Assembly: GCA_900107365.1 (NCBI GenBank)
Contig: FNPS01000015.1
Span: 1-64,000, forward strand
Source of the DNA: Flavobacterium aquidurense
GTDB lineage: Bacteria > Bacteroidota > Bacteroidia > Flavobacteriales > Flavobacteriaceae
Direction: 5' to 3'
DNA: 64,000 nucleotides
Shown here: positions 34,600-44,054 of the stretch, one piece after another
Numbering within the stretch: position 1 is the first letter of the stretch
How the letters are laid out: every line of letters starts with the position of its first letter
Translations under genes and position numbers: made by a program
Notes under the pieces: generated by a model
Database searches by the model: none
What the model saw: the letters and a program-made list of their open reading frames with translations, nothing else
What the model was told of the DNA's origin: nothing

Positions 34600-36060
34600 A
34601 TGTATTCCAATAAACTGATTTTCCAATCCTTAAGCATTTTTCTTGTATGTACTTTTAATCTTTTTAGTCAGGTTACACTCCCGAAAATTTTGGGACATAA
34701 CATGGTTATACAACAGCTAAAAAATGTACCAGTCTGGGGAACCGCTGGTCCTGGCGAAAAAATATCGGTAACCTTTGCCGGACAAAACAAAACCACAGTT
34801 GCTGATAGCTCTGGTAAATGGTCTGTGAAACTCAAGCCGATGAAAGCATCATTTACACCACAAGAAATGATCATTAAGGGAACAAATACAATCGTTCTGA
34901 AAAATATATTGATTGGAGAAGTCTGGCTGTGCTCCGGTCAGTCAAACATGGAGTATGCCATGCGAAAATACAGCAAATTTGAAACGGCAGTTAAAGGACA
35001 GCGACCTCCTGAAGATGATTTGAATAAAGCCAATAACCCAAATATTCGCATTTTTCTGGACCGTCGAAAATACATGGATCCAAGTCCTGAACATTTGGGA
35101 TGGGAATCTGCAATGGGAAAACCATTAGTTGATTTTTCGGCTGTAGGTTATTATTTTGCAAAAGACTTATATTCCAAATTACATGTGCCAATCGGAATGA
35201 TTTCTGCGGCAGTTCCAGGAAGTCGAATTGAACCCTGGATTGAAGCTTCGAAAATGGAGATATCACCTAAAATGAAAAACGGAAAAATACTGGATAAACT
35301 GAGTAAAGATGGTGGCGATCCCGGTAAATTTTATAACACAATGATAGAACCCTTGATTCCGTTTTCTTTAAAAGGTTTTCTGTGGTATCAGGGAGAATCA
35401 AATTGTTTTCTGAATGAAAATATCCGTTATGCCTATAAGTTTAAAACACTGATCGAAAGTTGGAGAAACGACTGGAACGACTCAAAACTACCTTTTTATT
35501 TTGTACAGATTGCTCCCTACGCCTATTCAACTACCAAAGATGATCGTCAGCACACTGCTGAAAATCTCCCTGAATTCTGGGAAGCACAGCAGCTTGCTCT
35601 TCATTTAAAAAACACCAACACCGTTGTCATTACTGATTTGGTAGATAGTATTGCCGATTTACATCCGGGATACAAATGGGAAATTGGCCGCCGATTGAGT
35701 CTTGTTGCTGCAAATAAGGCTTATGGACAAAAAAATATCATTTGTTCCGGGCCTGTTTACAAAAAAATGAAAATAGTAGACCACGCTATCGAAATCACTT
35801 TTTTAAATACAGGAGGTGGTTTAACCAGCCGTGACGGAAAAGCACTTAACTGGTTCACTATAGCTGGAACTGATGGGAAATTTAGTGCCGCAAAAGCAGT
35901 AATAAAAGAGGACAGAATAATTCTTTCAGCGCGCGAAGTTCCGAATCCTGTTTCGGCGCGTTTTGGATGGAACGAAGCTGCTCAATCTAACTTCATTAAC
36001 AAAGAGGGACTTCCCGCTGTTCCGTTCAGAACAGATAATCCTTGGGATAAACTTTTTTAA
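34600..36060 (+). CDS. Secreted sialate O-acetylesterase (SGNH-type)
   Basis: A 486-aa carbohydrate esterase with signal peptide (cleavage after about residue 24, NLFSQ). The first 100 residues form a beta sandwich (WGTAGPGEKISVTF). The SGNH hydrolase core follows: GEVWLCSGQSNMEYAM with the nucleophile Ser in GQSNM, GFLWYQGESN with the Gly/Asn oxyanion region, and the Asp-x-x-His pair in DSIADLHPGYK near the C-terminal third. The enzyme would remove O-acetyl groups from sialic acid or from plant glycans; in Bacteroidetes this family often works on hemicellulose. No sugar-use genes are adjacent, so the target is open. Confidence 0.88.
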   Translation: MYSNKLIFQSLSIFLVCTFNLFSQVTLPKILGHNMVIQQLKNVPVWGTAGPGEKISVTFAGQNKTTVADSSGKWSVKLKPMKASFTPQEMIIKGTNTIVLKNILIGEVWLCSGQSNMEYAMRKYSKFETAVKGQRPPEDDLNKANNPNIRIFLDRRKYMDPSPEHLGWESAMGKPLVDFSAVGYYFAKDLYSKLHVPIGMISAAVPGSRIEPWIEASKMEISPKMKNGKILDKLSKDGGDPGKFYNTMIEPLIPFSLKGFLWYQGESNCFLNENIRYAYKFKTLIESWRNDWNDSKLPFYFVQIAPYAYSTTKDDRQHTAENLPEFWEAQQLALHLKNTNTVVITDLVDSIADLHPGYKWEIGRRLSLVAANKAYGQKNIICSGPVYKKMKIVDHAIEITFLNTGGGLTSRDGKALNWFTIAGTDGKFSAAKAVIKEDRIILSAREVPNPVSARFGWNEAAQSNFINKEGLPAVPFRTDNPWDKLF

Positions 36061-36085
36061 CAACTATTTTTTAGAATATTTAAAG

Positions 36086-37045
36086 CTAATTATAAGATTT
36101 GAAAAACTCATAAGCTCTTTTTTCTGCATAAGAATAGGTTGAATTGCGTAGAGGAAAAGCACAGTGTCCTCCATATTTTGGAGTTTCAAGATAAACATAA
36201 GCACTGTCCTGAGCTATTGCTCTTGGGTAACATCTTTCACTTAGAAAAGGATCGTCAAGAGAATTAATAATTAAGACTGGCGTGGTAATATCCTTAAGGG
36301 AAAATTCAGGAGAAACACGCTGATAATAATCATCCCGACTGGCAAAGCCATGTAATGGTGCAGTAAAATAATGATCTACTTCATCAAAAGAAGAAATACT
36401 ATCAATTTGATCACTGTTTATAAAATCAGGAAACTGTGCTGCTTTGTATTTCAGCTTTTTTTTAATGTCGATTGTAAAATTCTTTAAATAAACCCTGTTA
36501 AAGCCTTGCTTAAGTACTTCTGCGCTTGTTGCAATATGGGTTGGTACCGAAATAGAAACTCCAGCCTTTACGCGCTCATCAATTTTAGACCATCCAAAAT
36601 AATTCAGAAGCTGTACTCCTCCCATTGAATATCCAATCAAATAAACATCTTCAAATCCTTTTTTTAAAACAAACTGAACCACCTCATCAAGGTCATCAAC
36701 TGCTCCATGATGGTACAGTCTCGGAAGACGATTCATTTCTCCTCCACAAGTACGATTATTCCATGCGAAAACGGAAAACTCTTTTTGCTGAAAATAATCG
36801 GCGCAGCTATTATTATAAGTTCTGCGGGAATCTCCTTCTAAACCATGACATAAAATCACAGCTTTTTTAGGATCATTAAGTATAAAATCAATGTTGATAA
36901 AATCTCCATCAGTCAGCTCAAGTTTTTCTCTGGTGTATCCCGGAACTTCAAACTTTTTAAACAGAGCAGCATAAATAGTAGAAACGTGCCTGTTTCGATG
37001 AATAATCGGAGGAAAATTATAGTCTGATTGCTCAATTACTGGCAT
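36086..37045 (-). CDS. YheT-like alpha/beta hydrolase
   Basis: A 319-aa hydrolase of the YheT/ABHD family. Marks are PPIIHRNRHVSTIYAAL at the start, VILCHGLEGDSRRTY (oxyanion loop), FAWNNRTCGGEMN, the nucleophile elbow LIGYSMGGVQ, INSLDDPFLS (acid) and YGGHCAFP (His). The start at 37045 (MPVIEQSD) gives the usual N-terminus; an upstream start would add 16 residues. It is convergent with the esterase gene, 25 bp away. Its substrate is unknown, likely an ester or lipid. Confidence 0.85.
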   Translation of the reverse strand: MPVIEQSDYNFPPIIHRNRHVSTIYAALFKKFEVPGYTREKLELTDGDFINIDFILNDPKKAVILCHGLEGDSRRTYNNSCADYFQQKEFSVFAWNNRTCGGEMNRLPRLYHHGAVDDLDEVVQFVLKKGFEDVYLIGYSMGGVQLLNYFGWSKIDERVKAGVSISVPTHIATSAEVLKQGFNRVYLKNFTIDIKKKLKYKAAQFPDFINSDQIDSISSFDEVDHYFTAPLHGFASRDDYYQRVSPEFSLKDITTPVLIINSLDDPFLSERCYPRAIAQDSAYVYLETPKYGGHCAFPLRNSTYSYAEKRAYEFFKSYN

Positions 37046-37278
37046 GATAAGAAATTTTTTTGGTGCATTATACAAAGCTAAGCAATGAATCAATATGTAG
37101 TTTAAAACTTTCTTTTTTATTTTACCTTTTCATAAATTAGCAATATAGAAAAGGTATTTTGAGAAAAGCAACGAAAAAAAGCAGGTATATCCAAATCATA
37201 CAAAATCAAAATAGTATTATATAAAAAAAACATGCTGAAAAAGAAATAACTTTGGTATCCATTATTAAAAAAACTGCT

Positions 37279-37764
37279 ATGAAAAATTTCTTAATCCTTT
37301 TACTATCAATTTTTTTCTTTTCATGTCAACAAAAAGAAAATAAGAATACTACTGTTGCGGTTTCAGATTCAGTTCTATCAAAGAAAACTAACAAAGATGA
37401 CAAACAAACAACAGCCGAAAATAAACAAATAACGGATACAATCGTTATGAATTTCAGGAATGAAAAAGGTTTGTTTGAAGCTGAAGGCTCACTAGATTCT
37501 ATTCACTCAAAAGTATTCATCAAATTTAAAAATGAAAATTTAGGTGAATTGAATGCGCAGATTATTCCAGCTGAAGGAAAGGGAAATATACGTTTCAATC
37601 AAATTCTTTTTCCTGATAAAACATCAGATGGACCTTTTGGAATGGATTTAAAAATCGAGCTCAAACAAAAAGGAGATTATATTTTAGTGATAGGACATTC
37701 CCTAATGGCCGACAATCCTTATTTTGGTAAATTCAAAGTGCAGCTAGAGAATAAAAAGAAATAA
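37279..37764 (+). CDS. Small hypothetical lipoprotein (intact copy)
   Basis: A 161-aa exported lipoprotein: MKNFLILLLSIFFFSC gives a lipobox with Cys16. A Lys/Asn/Thr-rich linker (about 17-55) leads to a beta-rich domain (about 60-161) that includes GLFEAEGSLDSIHSKVFIKFKNENLGEL and ends KFKVQLENKKK. I recognise no family. The final 25 codons have a decayed counterpart at 46893-46967, on the far side of the minus-strand cluster that begins here. It is convergent with the adenylate-forming enzyme gene. Confidence 0.75.
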   Translation: MKNFLILLLSIFFFSCQQKENKNTTVAVSDSVLSKKTNKDDKQTTAENKQITDTIVMNFRNEKGLFEAEGSLDSIHSKVFIKFKNENLGELNAQIIPAEGKGNIRFNQILFPDKTSDGPFGMDLKIELKQKGDYILVIGHSLMADNPYFGKFKVQLENKKK

Positions 37765-37822
37765 TTTTGGGATTTTAGTTAAACTACATATAACTAACAG
37801 AAATTCAGATAATTGAATTCCA

Positions 37823-39172
37823 TTATATTAATTCTGAAGAATAGAGCGTCTTTTCTACTGTGTTATTCTGTGATATATTTTGAATGTCTACCATGACATC
37901 AATATCATTTTTAAAAATGGTATGCAAGAATGCAGTGACTTCCTCTGCAGTAACTTCATTAGAATATCCCAGAAACTCAATGGTCTTATCTTTCCTTTGG
38001 TGCATTTTAAAACCTGCCAATGGCAATTCTGATAAACCATTCGAAATATCAATATTATTGACTTTTATATTTGATTTTGTATAAAAAAGGATTGGATTGC
38101 GTGCTTCTAAACCAACTATAAACGGAACTCCATTTTCTATTTTTAAACTACAAAAATCTCCTGTTCTATACCGTATTAATGGCAGAAAAGGATTATTGCC
38201 GCCCGTAACCACTAATTCGCCTCTTTCGCCATAAGGAAGTTTCACATTTTTATGTTCATCAAAAACTTCCAAATACAAATCTGGTCGAATAATCTTATGT
38301 CCGATTTCAGTAGCATATGCAATATTTCTACATTCGGTCAAGGAATAAAGATCAATAACGGGACATTTAAAATAATTTTCTAATTTGTTTTTAGTACCCT
38401 TAGTTAATTTCATCGCAGAAGAAATCATTGCTTTGGGATTCAACTGCGGTGCTAAATCTAACAATGCCATAAAAGCTATGGGATCACCGGTAAGAATTTG
38501 AGGATTATATTTCTCCAGATATTTTACAGCATGATCAGGCTGATTCCACTCTGACGGATTTAGATTTATTTTTAATATCCCTGCTCCTTCTAAATAGGTA
38601 GATAAGGAAGCATAAGTCAATGTTTTTTCCTGTGCGCAAATCAAAGCAATAGCTGTTGTATGCTTACCTTCCGTAATGGCAATGTCAAAATCTTTTAGAA
38701 TAGATTCTATTTGAGGCAACCAACTGGCCTGAGAAACAGCATCAAAAAGCACATCTAATTTCGGTCCCGTAGATCCGGAAGTATGATAGACCAATAACTC
38801 ATTTAAATTTGCCTCATTAGAAACAAATAAATGAGGAAAATTTCTAATATCTTCTCGTGAAATGGTGGGAAAAGAATCTAAATCATTCCCTTTATTTTGG
38901 TAAAACGGAACAGTTTCAACACACCAATGTAAATAATCTTTTAGCCAAATTGGCATTTGTGCTGCACTCCAAAATACTTTTTCCTTGTAATATTTTATTT
39001 TGTGCCAATGAACTCTTGAAAGCTGTGCTTCGTTTAACCGGTCACCACTTTTAAAATTAAATTTTGGAGCAAAAACATCTTGTCTAAGTGCATTTAAAAA
39101 ACTTAGATCATCAAGCAACGGAAAACGTTCCTCATCTGTTAATGCTATTTGTGGGCCACTACTCACGGCCAT
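37823..39172 (-). CDS. PaaK/CapK-like adenylate-forming enzyme
   Basis: A 449-aa protein of the phenylacetate-CoA ligase-like group. The ATP loop is YHTSGSTGPK near residue 130, the adenine-binding part is DLYSLTECRN (E, motif A5-like) and the Asp motif is LIRYRTGDFC with LPYGERGELVVTGG before it. Such enzymes activate a carboxylate as its AMP ester and pass it to CoA, a carrier or an amine. It is the last gene of the tightly packed minus-strand cluster and overlaps the 191-aa gene by 14 bp. No carrier protein gene is nearby, so the acceptor is unknown. Its presence next to MoxR/VWA genes is unusual to me. Confidence 0.75.
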   Translation of the reverse strand: MAVSSGPQIALTDEERFPLLDDLSFLNALRQDVFAPKFNFKSGDRLNEAQLSRVHWHKIKYYKEKVFWSAAQMPIWLKDYLHWCVETVPFYQNKGNDLDSFPTISREDIRNFPHLFVSNEANLNELLVYHTSGSTGPKLDVLFDAVSQASWLPQIESILKDFDIAITEGKHTTAIALICAQEKTLTYASLSTYLEGAGILKINLNPSEWNQPDHAVKYLEKYNPQILTGDPIAFMALLDLAPQLNPKAMISSAMKLTKGTKNKLENYFKCPVIDLYSLTECRNIAYATEIGHKIIRPDLYLEVFDEHKNVKLPYGERGELVVTGGNNPFLPLIRYRTGDFCSLKIENGVPFIVGLEARNPILFYTKSNIKVNNIDISNGLSELPLAGFKMHQRKDKTIEFLGYSNEVTAEEVTAFLHTIFKNDIDVMVDIQNISQNNTVEKTLYSSELI

Positions 39173-39734
39173 ATGTATTTGCCGCTTCTCTGGCTTTTTG
39201 CTCTTCCATTTCTCTTTTAATCTTCATTATTCGTTCATGCGCTTCATATGATTGCTTTAAAACTTTATGTCGCTCCACACTGCTTAAAGAAGATAATTTG
39301 TCTGCTGCTTCATCCTGATTTTCACCAAAAGGAATAATTTCACAACAATATAATAATAAACGTACCATTTCTTCTGCACGTTCATCGTCGTTTATCCATT
39401 CATTACACTTTACATAAGCAGAAGCCTTATGTAACTCGATAAACCAAAAACTATATAATTTATCTTCTATAACAGGATTATTTATGAAATCCGGGTTAGA
39501 AAGCAGCCATGTCGAAATATGAATTGCCCGCCAATGATTATCATCAATGGTGCCTAAATTGGATGAAATATTAAAATCATTTCGTAAAAAATCATTAGTT
39601 ACAAGTCTATAGGTATCTTGTACCAAAGCAATAGAATTCACTCCTTCCGTTGAAAAAAAATCAGAAGATTGTAAGTAAGCCTCTGGACATTTCCTTAGAT
39701 GTGTAACCAGTTCAAAAACATCATATTTAGACAT
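39159..39734 (-). CDS. Unrecognised 191-aa protein of the MoxR-VWA cluster
   Basis: A helical, soluble 191-aa protein with no signal or membrane segment and no family I recognise. It contains the motifs DVFELVTHLRKCPEAYL, NHWRAIHISTWLLSNPDF and a charged C-terminal helix (IMKIKREMEEQKAREA). The ATG at 39734 overlaps the VWA gene's stop by 8 bp; an ATG two codons upstream (39740) is equally possible. Its own end overlaps the ligase gene by 14 bp. The overlaps indicate a dedicated partner of the cluster. Confidence 0.75.
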   Translation of the reverse strand: MSKYDVFELVTHLRKCPEAYLQSSDFFSTEGVNSIALVQDTYRLVTNDFLRNDFNISSNLGTIDDNHWRAIHISTWLLSNPDFINNPVIEDKLYSFWFIELHKASAYVKCNEWINDDERAEEMVRLLLYCCEIIPFGENQDEAADKLSSLSSVERHKVLKQSYEAHERIMKIKREMEEQKAREAANTYGRE

Positions 39735-41490
39735 AGGCATAATTTTGTTGTGAAAATTCAGCTGCAAACTTTAAAAGTTCTGTTTCGTTTGTAACATAAT
39801 AGATATTCCAACCCATCTTTTGTAATCTCATCACTAAATCTTTATTATAATCCGGAGGAGAATGTAAAACCATAGTGCCGTGTCCGCCAGCATTTTTTAA
39901 TGCTATTTCGGCCAACTCCCAATGTGTCTGATCGGTGTGTGTATCTGAATCTAACATACTAAATATATCATTATCTGTCACGATTACGATATGTGATTTT
40001 TTATTGGGTTTTACTCCAAATGGTTTTCGCAATCGTTCAATTCCATAGGCATAACCTGTACCCAAATAAGAGGTTAAGGTGGTTAGTAAATCGGTTTCAT
40101 CTGTAATAAAACCATCTGTTTCCAGGTAATCTCCCGGTTCCCCAGAGAGGCATCCCATAACCGATGCTCCGGCACGCAAAGCAGATAATCCTATAATAGT
40201 CGCTGCCAGAATTGGCCACGAAAAATTATGCCTTGGATTTCCCATCGAGCCTGAACAGTCTATTCCCAAATATATATTTAACGGGCTTTCTGAAATGCTG
40301 TTGTCCGAATCTGATCCGTATGTTCTTTTCTGAGTTGTTAATCCGGGAATAATTGTAGGTGATAAAATTGCCGATTGTAACCAATCTACCTCTTCGATTG
40401 CGTCGCCGATATCCCAGGTTTCTAATCCTTCTGGTAAATCCATGGACTTGTTTTCTGAAATTTCTACAGGAAAATCAATTAAGTGTGGCAAAGCAATTTC
40501 TTTATAATAAGCATTAACCAAACGTTGTTCGTCTGCTTTTGGATTGACCTGTTTCATCAAATCAATGTAATTTCCAGGTCCCATATAGCCATTTCTGGGT
40601 CCATGGCCGCCAGCTGGATTTTTTTCTATCCCCAGACTATCTCTATCCTTTTTGTCGTGATGATCTTCTTTTGAGGTAATAGCTTCTTTTCGCATATCAA
40701 TTACTTCATCATAACCTTCTAAATCAAGTTCAGTCATACCAGAAATATCCATTGCTCCTTTACCCGCATCTTCAGCATCTAATAATATTAAAATCTTTTT
40801 ACGTGCCTCTTCAAATTTTTTGTCATCCATTAAATACGGATATAACATTACAGCAAACCTACCGCCACCATGAATCCAGCCTTTGGAATAACTCCTTACC
40901 AAAGACGCTAACAACGAAGCATCTGCGTCTATTTTTTTACTATGAAATGATAAGTTTGTTGCTAATTCTCCCCGATTTAAACGCCATAAATATTCATAAG
41001 TACGCATCATTAGCGTCCATAATTCAGTAAAATTATCCTCTGAATTAATTGCTTTATAAACTTCAGCCATTCTTAATTTATTGGTACGTTGCAATTTATC
41101 GTTGATCAAAAAATCAGTATATAAATTAGATACCATCGGTGCCCTGTCTTCAATACCCGGCAGCGCAAAACGAATCCTGTTCAGTAAAATAGCATTGTCG
41201 TATAAATTGGCGGGCGCAAAAATATGATGTCCAATTTCATGCGCCAAAACTTCAATAGCATAATCGGTAATACCACGTTCTGTAATTTCTTCCAGATTAA
41301 TCACTATACGATGATCTGTTAATCGAATCATTGCAAAACTGCCGGTAAGTCCTTCTTTCCAGGCGTCTTGTTTTGAAAGGCACCAAATAGGCTCCTGCAA
41401 ACGCAATAGAGGATTCCACTCCAATTTTGCCTGCTGCCAATGCGATTTCCATAACACTAGTATTGCTGCTATTTCAGATTGATTATGCAT
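39727..41490 (-). CDS. Metallopeptidase-VWA fusion protein of the MoxR cluster
   Basis: A 587-aa protein. The N-terminal part holds LAHEIGHHIF (H84, E85, H88), the HExxH signature of a zinc metallopeptidase, preceded by a typical strand (HRIVINLEEIT). A charged linker (DMRKEAITSKEDHHDKKDRD, about residues 260-285) follows. The C-terminal part is a von Willebrand A domain with an intact MIDAS: LGIDCSGSMG (D411, S413, S415), a Thr-containing loop and VIVTDNDIFS. There is no signal peptide. VWA proteins are regular partners of MoxR-type ATPases, and one lies two genes upstream. The ATG at 41490 overlaps the upstream gene by 8 bp. The cleaved substrate, if any, is unknown. Confidence 0.82.
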   Translation of the reverse strand: MHNQSEIAAILVLWKSHWQQAKLEWNPLLRLQEPIWCLSKQDAWKEGLTGSFAMIRLTDHRIVINLEEITERGITDYAIEVLAHEIGHHIFAPANLYDNAILLNRIRFALPGIEDRAPMVSNLYTDFLINDKLQRTNKLRMAEVYKAINSEDNFTELWTLMMRTYEYLWRLNRGELATNLSFHSKKIDADASLLASLVRSYSKGWIHGGGRFAVMLYPYLMDDKKFEEARKKILILLDAEDAGKGAMDISGMTELDLEGYDEVIDMRKEAITSKEDHHDKKDRDSLGIEKNPAGGHGPRNGYMGPGNYIDLMKQVNPKADEQRLVNAYYKEIALPHLIDFPVEISENKSMDLPEGLETWDIGDAIEEVDWLQSAILSPTIIPGLTTQKRTYGSDSDNSISESPLNIYLGIDCSGSMGNPRHNFSWPILAATIIGLSALRAGASVMGCLSGEPGDYLETDGFITDETDLLTTLTSYLGTGYAYGIERLRKPFGVKPNKKSHIVIVTDNDIFSMLDSDTHTDQTHWELAEIALKNAGGHGTMVLHSPPDYNKDLVMRLQKMGWNIYYVTNETELLKFAAEFSQQNYAYV

Positions 41491-42463
41491 TTCCAAGACT
41501 GAATAAGTATAAAAAATAAGAGTTTTGCAAGGTAAAAACCAAAGTGTTTTCCGTTGCTACTACAGATGAAATGTTAGCTGCATCAATTTTGTCACTGTCT
41601 TTTCCCAGCCATTTTTCCAAGGTTTCTAATCGCTTAGAATTTGATAAAATATAAGTTGCATCAACGGTATTTGCCGGAATTAATACCTTTCCAAACTGAT
41701 CTGCAAAAAGTGCATAACTGCTTATCGAATCTGTTGCAAATATATGTCCATCTATCTGTGCGAGCTTTGGAGGATTTTCAAAAAATCCGGTTGTCCCTTT
41801 AAAACCGCCTTGTACGCCTTCAAATTTTGTGCTATTATTTATCCATGGATTTTCAAAAACTTCGATTGTATTTTTATCTGAGTCCACAATAGTACCAACG
41901 ATTTGTTGCAGATTTTCAGAAAGTACCCCAAAATCTGTTTTTAGACGAATTCTTAAATGTGCCAAACCGCATTTCCACGCATAAATACGTCCCACAATTT
42001 TAAAATCATCAATGGTTTTAATCTCTGAGCTACTGTTGCTAATAAGCTTGCACCAATCTGTTATTTTTTCTGGTGCATACAAATGGAAATTCGAAAGCAC
42101 ATCATTTAATAGTGAAATGGTTTTTATCGGAAATTTCACTACTAAGTTGGGCATTTCTGCCATTAAAAGCCAAGCCTGTTTATATTCATCTTTATAACGA
42201 ATTGCAGATCCGCTTCCAATTAATTTTAGTGATTCCTGATAGAGCGCTTTTACTACTTCATGTACTTTTTCCGGAGCAGAATTGAAAGCAATAGTTTCTT
42301 TTACAATAGGTTCCACAACTTCTGTCATCCAACCCGCAATGATATGAGCAAGCAAACTGCCATACTTCATTTCGCTCTCGTTGTACCATTGATTGTACAA
42401 GGCACTTTTTTCGCTTAATTCTGCAATAAGAGGTGGAAAGCTTATTTTTTCCATTGCAGCCAT
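41483..42463 (-). CDS. Unrecognised 326-aa protein between MoxR and VWA genes
   Basis: A 326-aa soluble protein. The first half is helical (ALYQESLKLIGSGSAIRYK, WLLMAEMPNLVV); the second half is beta-rich (GGFKGTTGFFENPPKLAQIDGHIFATDS, VLIPANTVDATYIL). It looks like a two-domain adaptor. I recognise no family or catalytic motif. Its start overlaps the MoxR gene by 22 bp (or 13 bp if the fourth codon is used) and its end overlaps the VWA gene by 8 bp, so it is translationally coupled to both and probably bridges or regulates them. Confidence 0.75.
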   Translation of the reverse strand: MAAMEKISFPPLIAELSEKSALYNQWYNESEMKYGSLLAHIIAGWMTEVVEPIVKETIAFNSAPEKVHEVVKALYQESLKLIGSGSAIRYKDEYKQAWLLMAEMPNLVVKFPIKTISLLNDVLSNFHLYAPEKITDWCKLISNSSSEIKTIDDFKIVGRIYAWKCGLAHLRIRLKTDFGVLSENLQQIVGTIVDSDKNTIEVFENPWINNSTKFEGVQGGFKGTTGFFENPPKLAQIDGHIFATDSISSYALFADQFGKVLIPANTVDATYILSNSKRLETLEKWLGKDSDKIDAANISSVVATENTLVFTLQNSYFLYLFSLGNA

Positions 42464-44034
42464 CTTTTATAATTCGTATAACGTTGATGCAGATATTTTA
42501 ACTTTAAAATATCATCGGCTCTATATCCGTACAGTTTTTTCTCTTCCGACCATTTCTGTAATTGCTTTTCAATATTCAAAAGTCGAGTATCAATTTCTTT
42601 TGACGATATGTTCTCAAGTCCTTTTTTAAATTCCTCTTCAAACTGATCAACAGGATCATTTCTATCCAGATCCTGACTCACATATTCATCACATGACAAA
42701 TCGAACAAATTTCGCAACCATACAATTCTATCCACTCTGTAAACTTCATTGCCTACCTGATCGAAAAATGGAGATTCTAAATGTGGCGTTAAACTGTCGT
42801 GTAAAATGAACGGTAAAACCTGTCTGATATCTTCTAATTCTACTTTTTTATTGCCTCTAAAATAGGCCAATGCTTTAGAAAACATTAACAGCGTCATGAT
42901 TTTTCTAACCGATAAACCGTTCTTTGCCTGCGAACCTAAATCTTTAATGGGATCCTTTCCGGTTTCTTTTCTAAAAAGGGTACGCATATCCATTCCTGAC
43001 AATTTTGCTGTGTCTTTGGTCATATACTCCAATCGGTTGGATGCAGGTTCAAAAAACTCAAACTGACGGCAGAAAAACTCAATGCGTTTTCTTAAAGCGG
43101 GCTCTATCTGAACACCTCTAATTTGTTTATTTATAGTATTTAATTCCTCTTCTGTAAAAATAATCTCTTCGGGAATTATAGCTTCCGGCTTAAAATTGAG
43201 TTCAATGCGCTGCAATAAATCTTCAACAAATCTGGTGTTAAAATGCATGGCTCTAATCACGATATCAATTCTGTCCTTTAAGGCTTCAATAACCTGATAC
43301 GTTCCTCCACCCGCATCATCATTGGCCGTAAGGTACCATGCACCATCCGGGCATTCGTAAATCTGATCGAAAATTTCAGCATAATTATCAGCCAAAACGG
43401 TTAATAAAGCCGATTGTGTTCTGGTCGGGATTCGATTGTATTCATCGATAATTTTGACTCTCATTCCTAACCATTTTCGCCAGGCAATTCTAATATCTGA
43501 AGTTTTCTCGGCCTTTACCATGTCAGAAGGTAATGGGTGACCTAATAAATCTGAAATTGTCATTTGAGGCTGACCGTGCTGAATAGCACGCATCACATCC
43601 TTATTGTCATATCCTGCCAACAAACCCATCAATACAGAAGTAGCTGTTTTTCCACGACCAGGTCCACCAACAATCAAACATTTACCTCTTGCGGCTAAGT
43701 TCAATAAAGGCATTAATACGAAGCTCGAATAACTTTGATCTGTAGGCAAATAAACAGGAACTTTACTGTCTCCAAATGAAAACTTTTTAGGATCGTCATC
43801 ATTGAATTCAATATCATAATACGGACTGATAATGGCCGTATTCGTGATCCAAAAATAAGCCTGACGCAATTTTTCATCCAAAGTAATGGAATCGCTCGAT
43901 TCGTTTTGATTGGTATCACTTGAATAAAGATCTTCTACTTGAAATTTCTTATTAACCGTGGCCTCTTGAGGATTTGTAGGTGATTCAGGGACTTTTTTAA
44001 AAAATCCTATTGTTTTATTTAGTAAGTCAGACAT
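42442..44034 (-). CDS. MoxR-type AAA+ ATPase
   Basis: A 530-aa ATPase. Walker A is GGPGRGKT (residues 123-130), Walker B VKIIDEYNRI (about 193-202), sensor 1 in YLTANDD near 237, and an Arg-containing LKDRIDIVI segment near 255. The AAA core (about 90-270) follows an N-terminal acidic stretch; the C-terminal lid and tail are helical (about 330-530) and longer than in classic MoxR proteins. MoxR ATPases act with VWA proteins as chaperones that insert metals or remodel complexes, as CobS does with CobT. It starts 20 bp after the NadR gene and overlaps the next gene. Confidence 0.88.
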   Translation of the reverse strand: MSDLLNKTIGFFKKVPESPTNPQEATVNKKFQVEDLYSSDTNQNESSDSITLDEKLRQAYFWITNTAIISPYYDIEFNDDDPKKFSFGDSKVPVYLPTDQSYSSFVLMPLLNLAARGKCLIVGGPGRGKTATSVLMGLLAGYDNKDVMRAIQHGQPQMTISDLLGHPLPSDMVKAEKTSDIRIAWRKWLGMRVKIIDEYNRIPTRTQSALLTVLADNYAEIFDQIYECPDGAWYLTANDDAGGGTYQVIEALKDRIDIVIRAMHFNTRFVEDLLQRIELNFKPEAIIPEEIIFTEEELNTINKQIRGVQIEPALRKRIEFFCRQFEFFEPASNRLEYMTKDTAKLSGMDMRTLFRKETGKDPIKDLGSQAKNGLSVRKIMTLLMFSKALAYFRGNKKVELEDIRQVLPFILHDSLTPHLESPFFDQVGNEVYRVDRIVWLRNLFDLSCDEYVSQDLDRNDPVDQFEEEFKKGLENISSKEIDTRLLNIEKQLQKWSEEKKLYGYRADDILKLKYLHQRYTNYKRWLQWKK

Positions 44035-44054
44035 GGTTCTTTTTTGGTTCTAAG

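Noticed and set aside
34436..34618. Open frame of 60 codons upstream of the esterase
   Set aside because: It overlaps the esterase start, has no protein-like pattern and contains the best -7 box of that gene.
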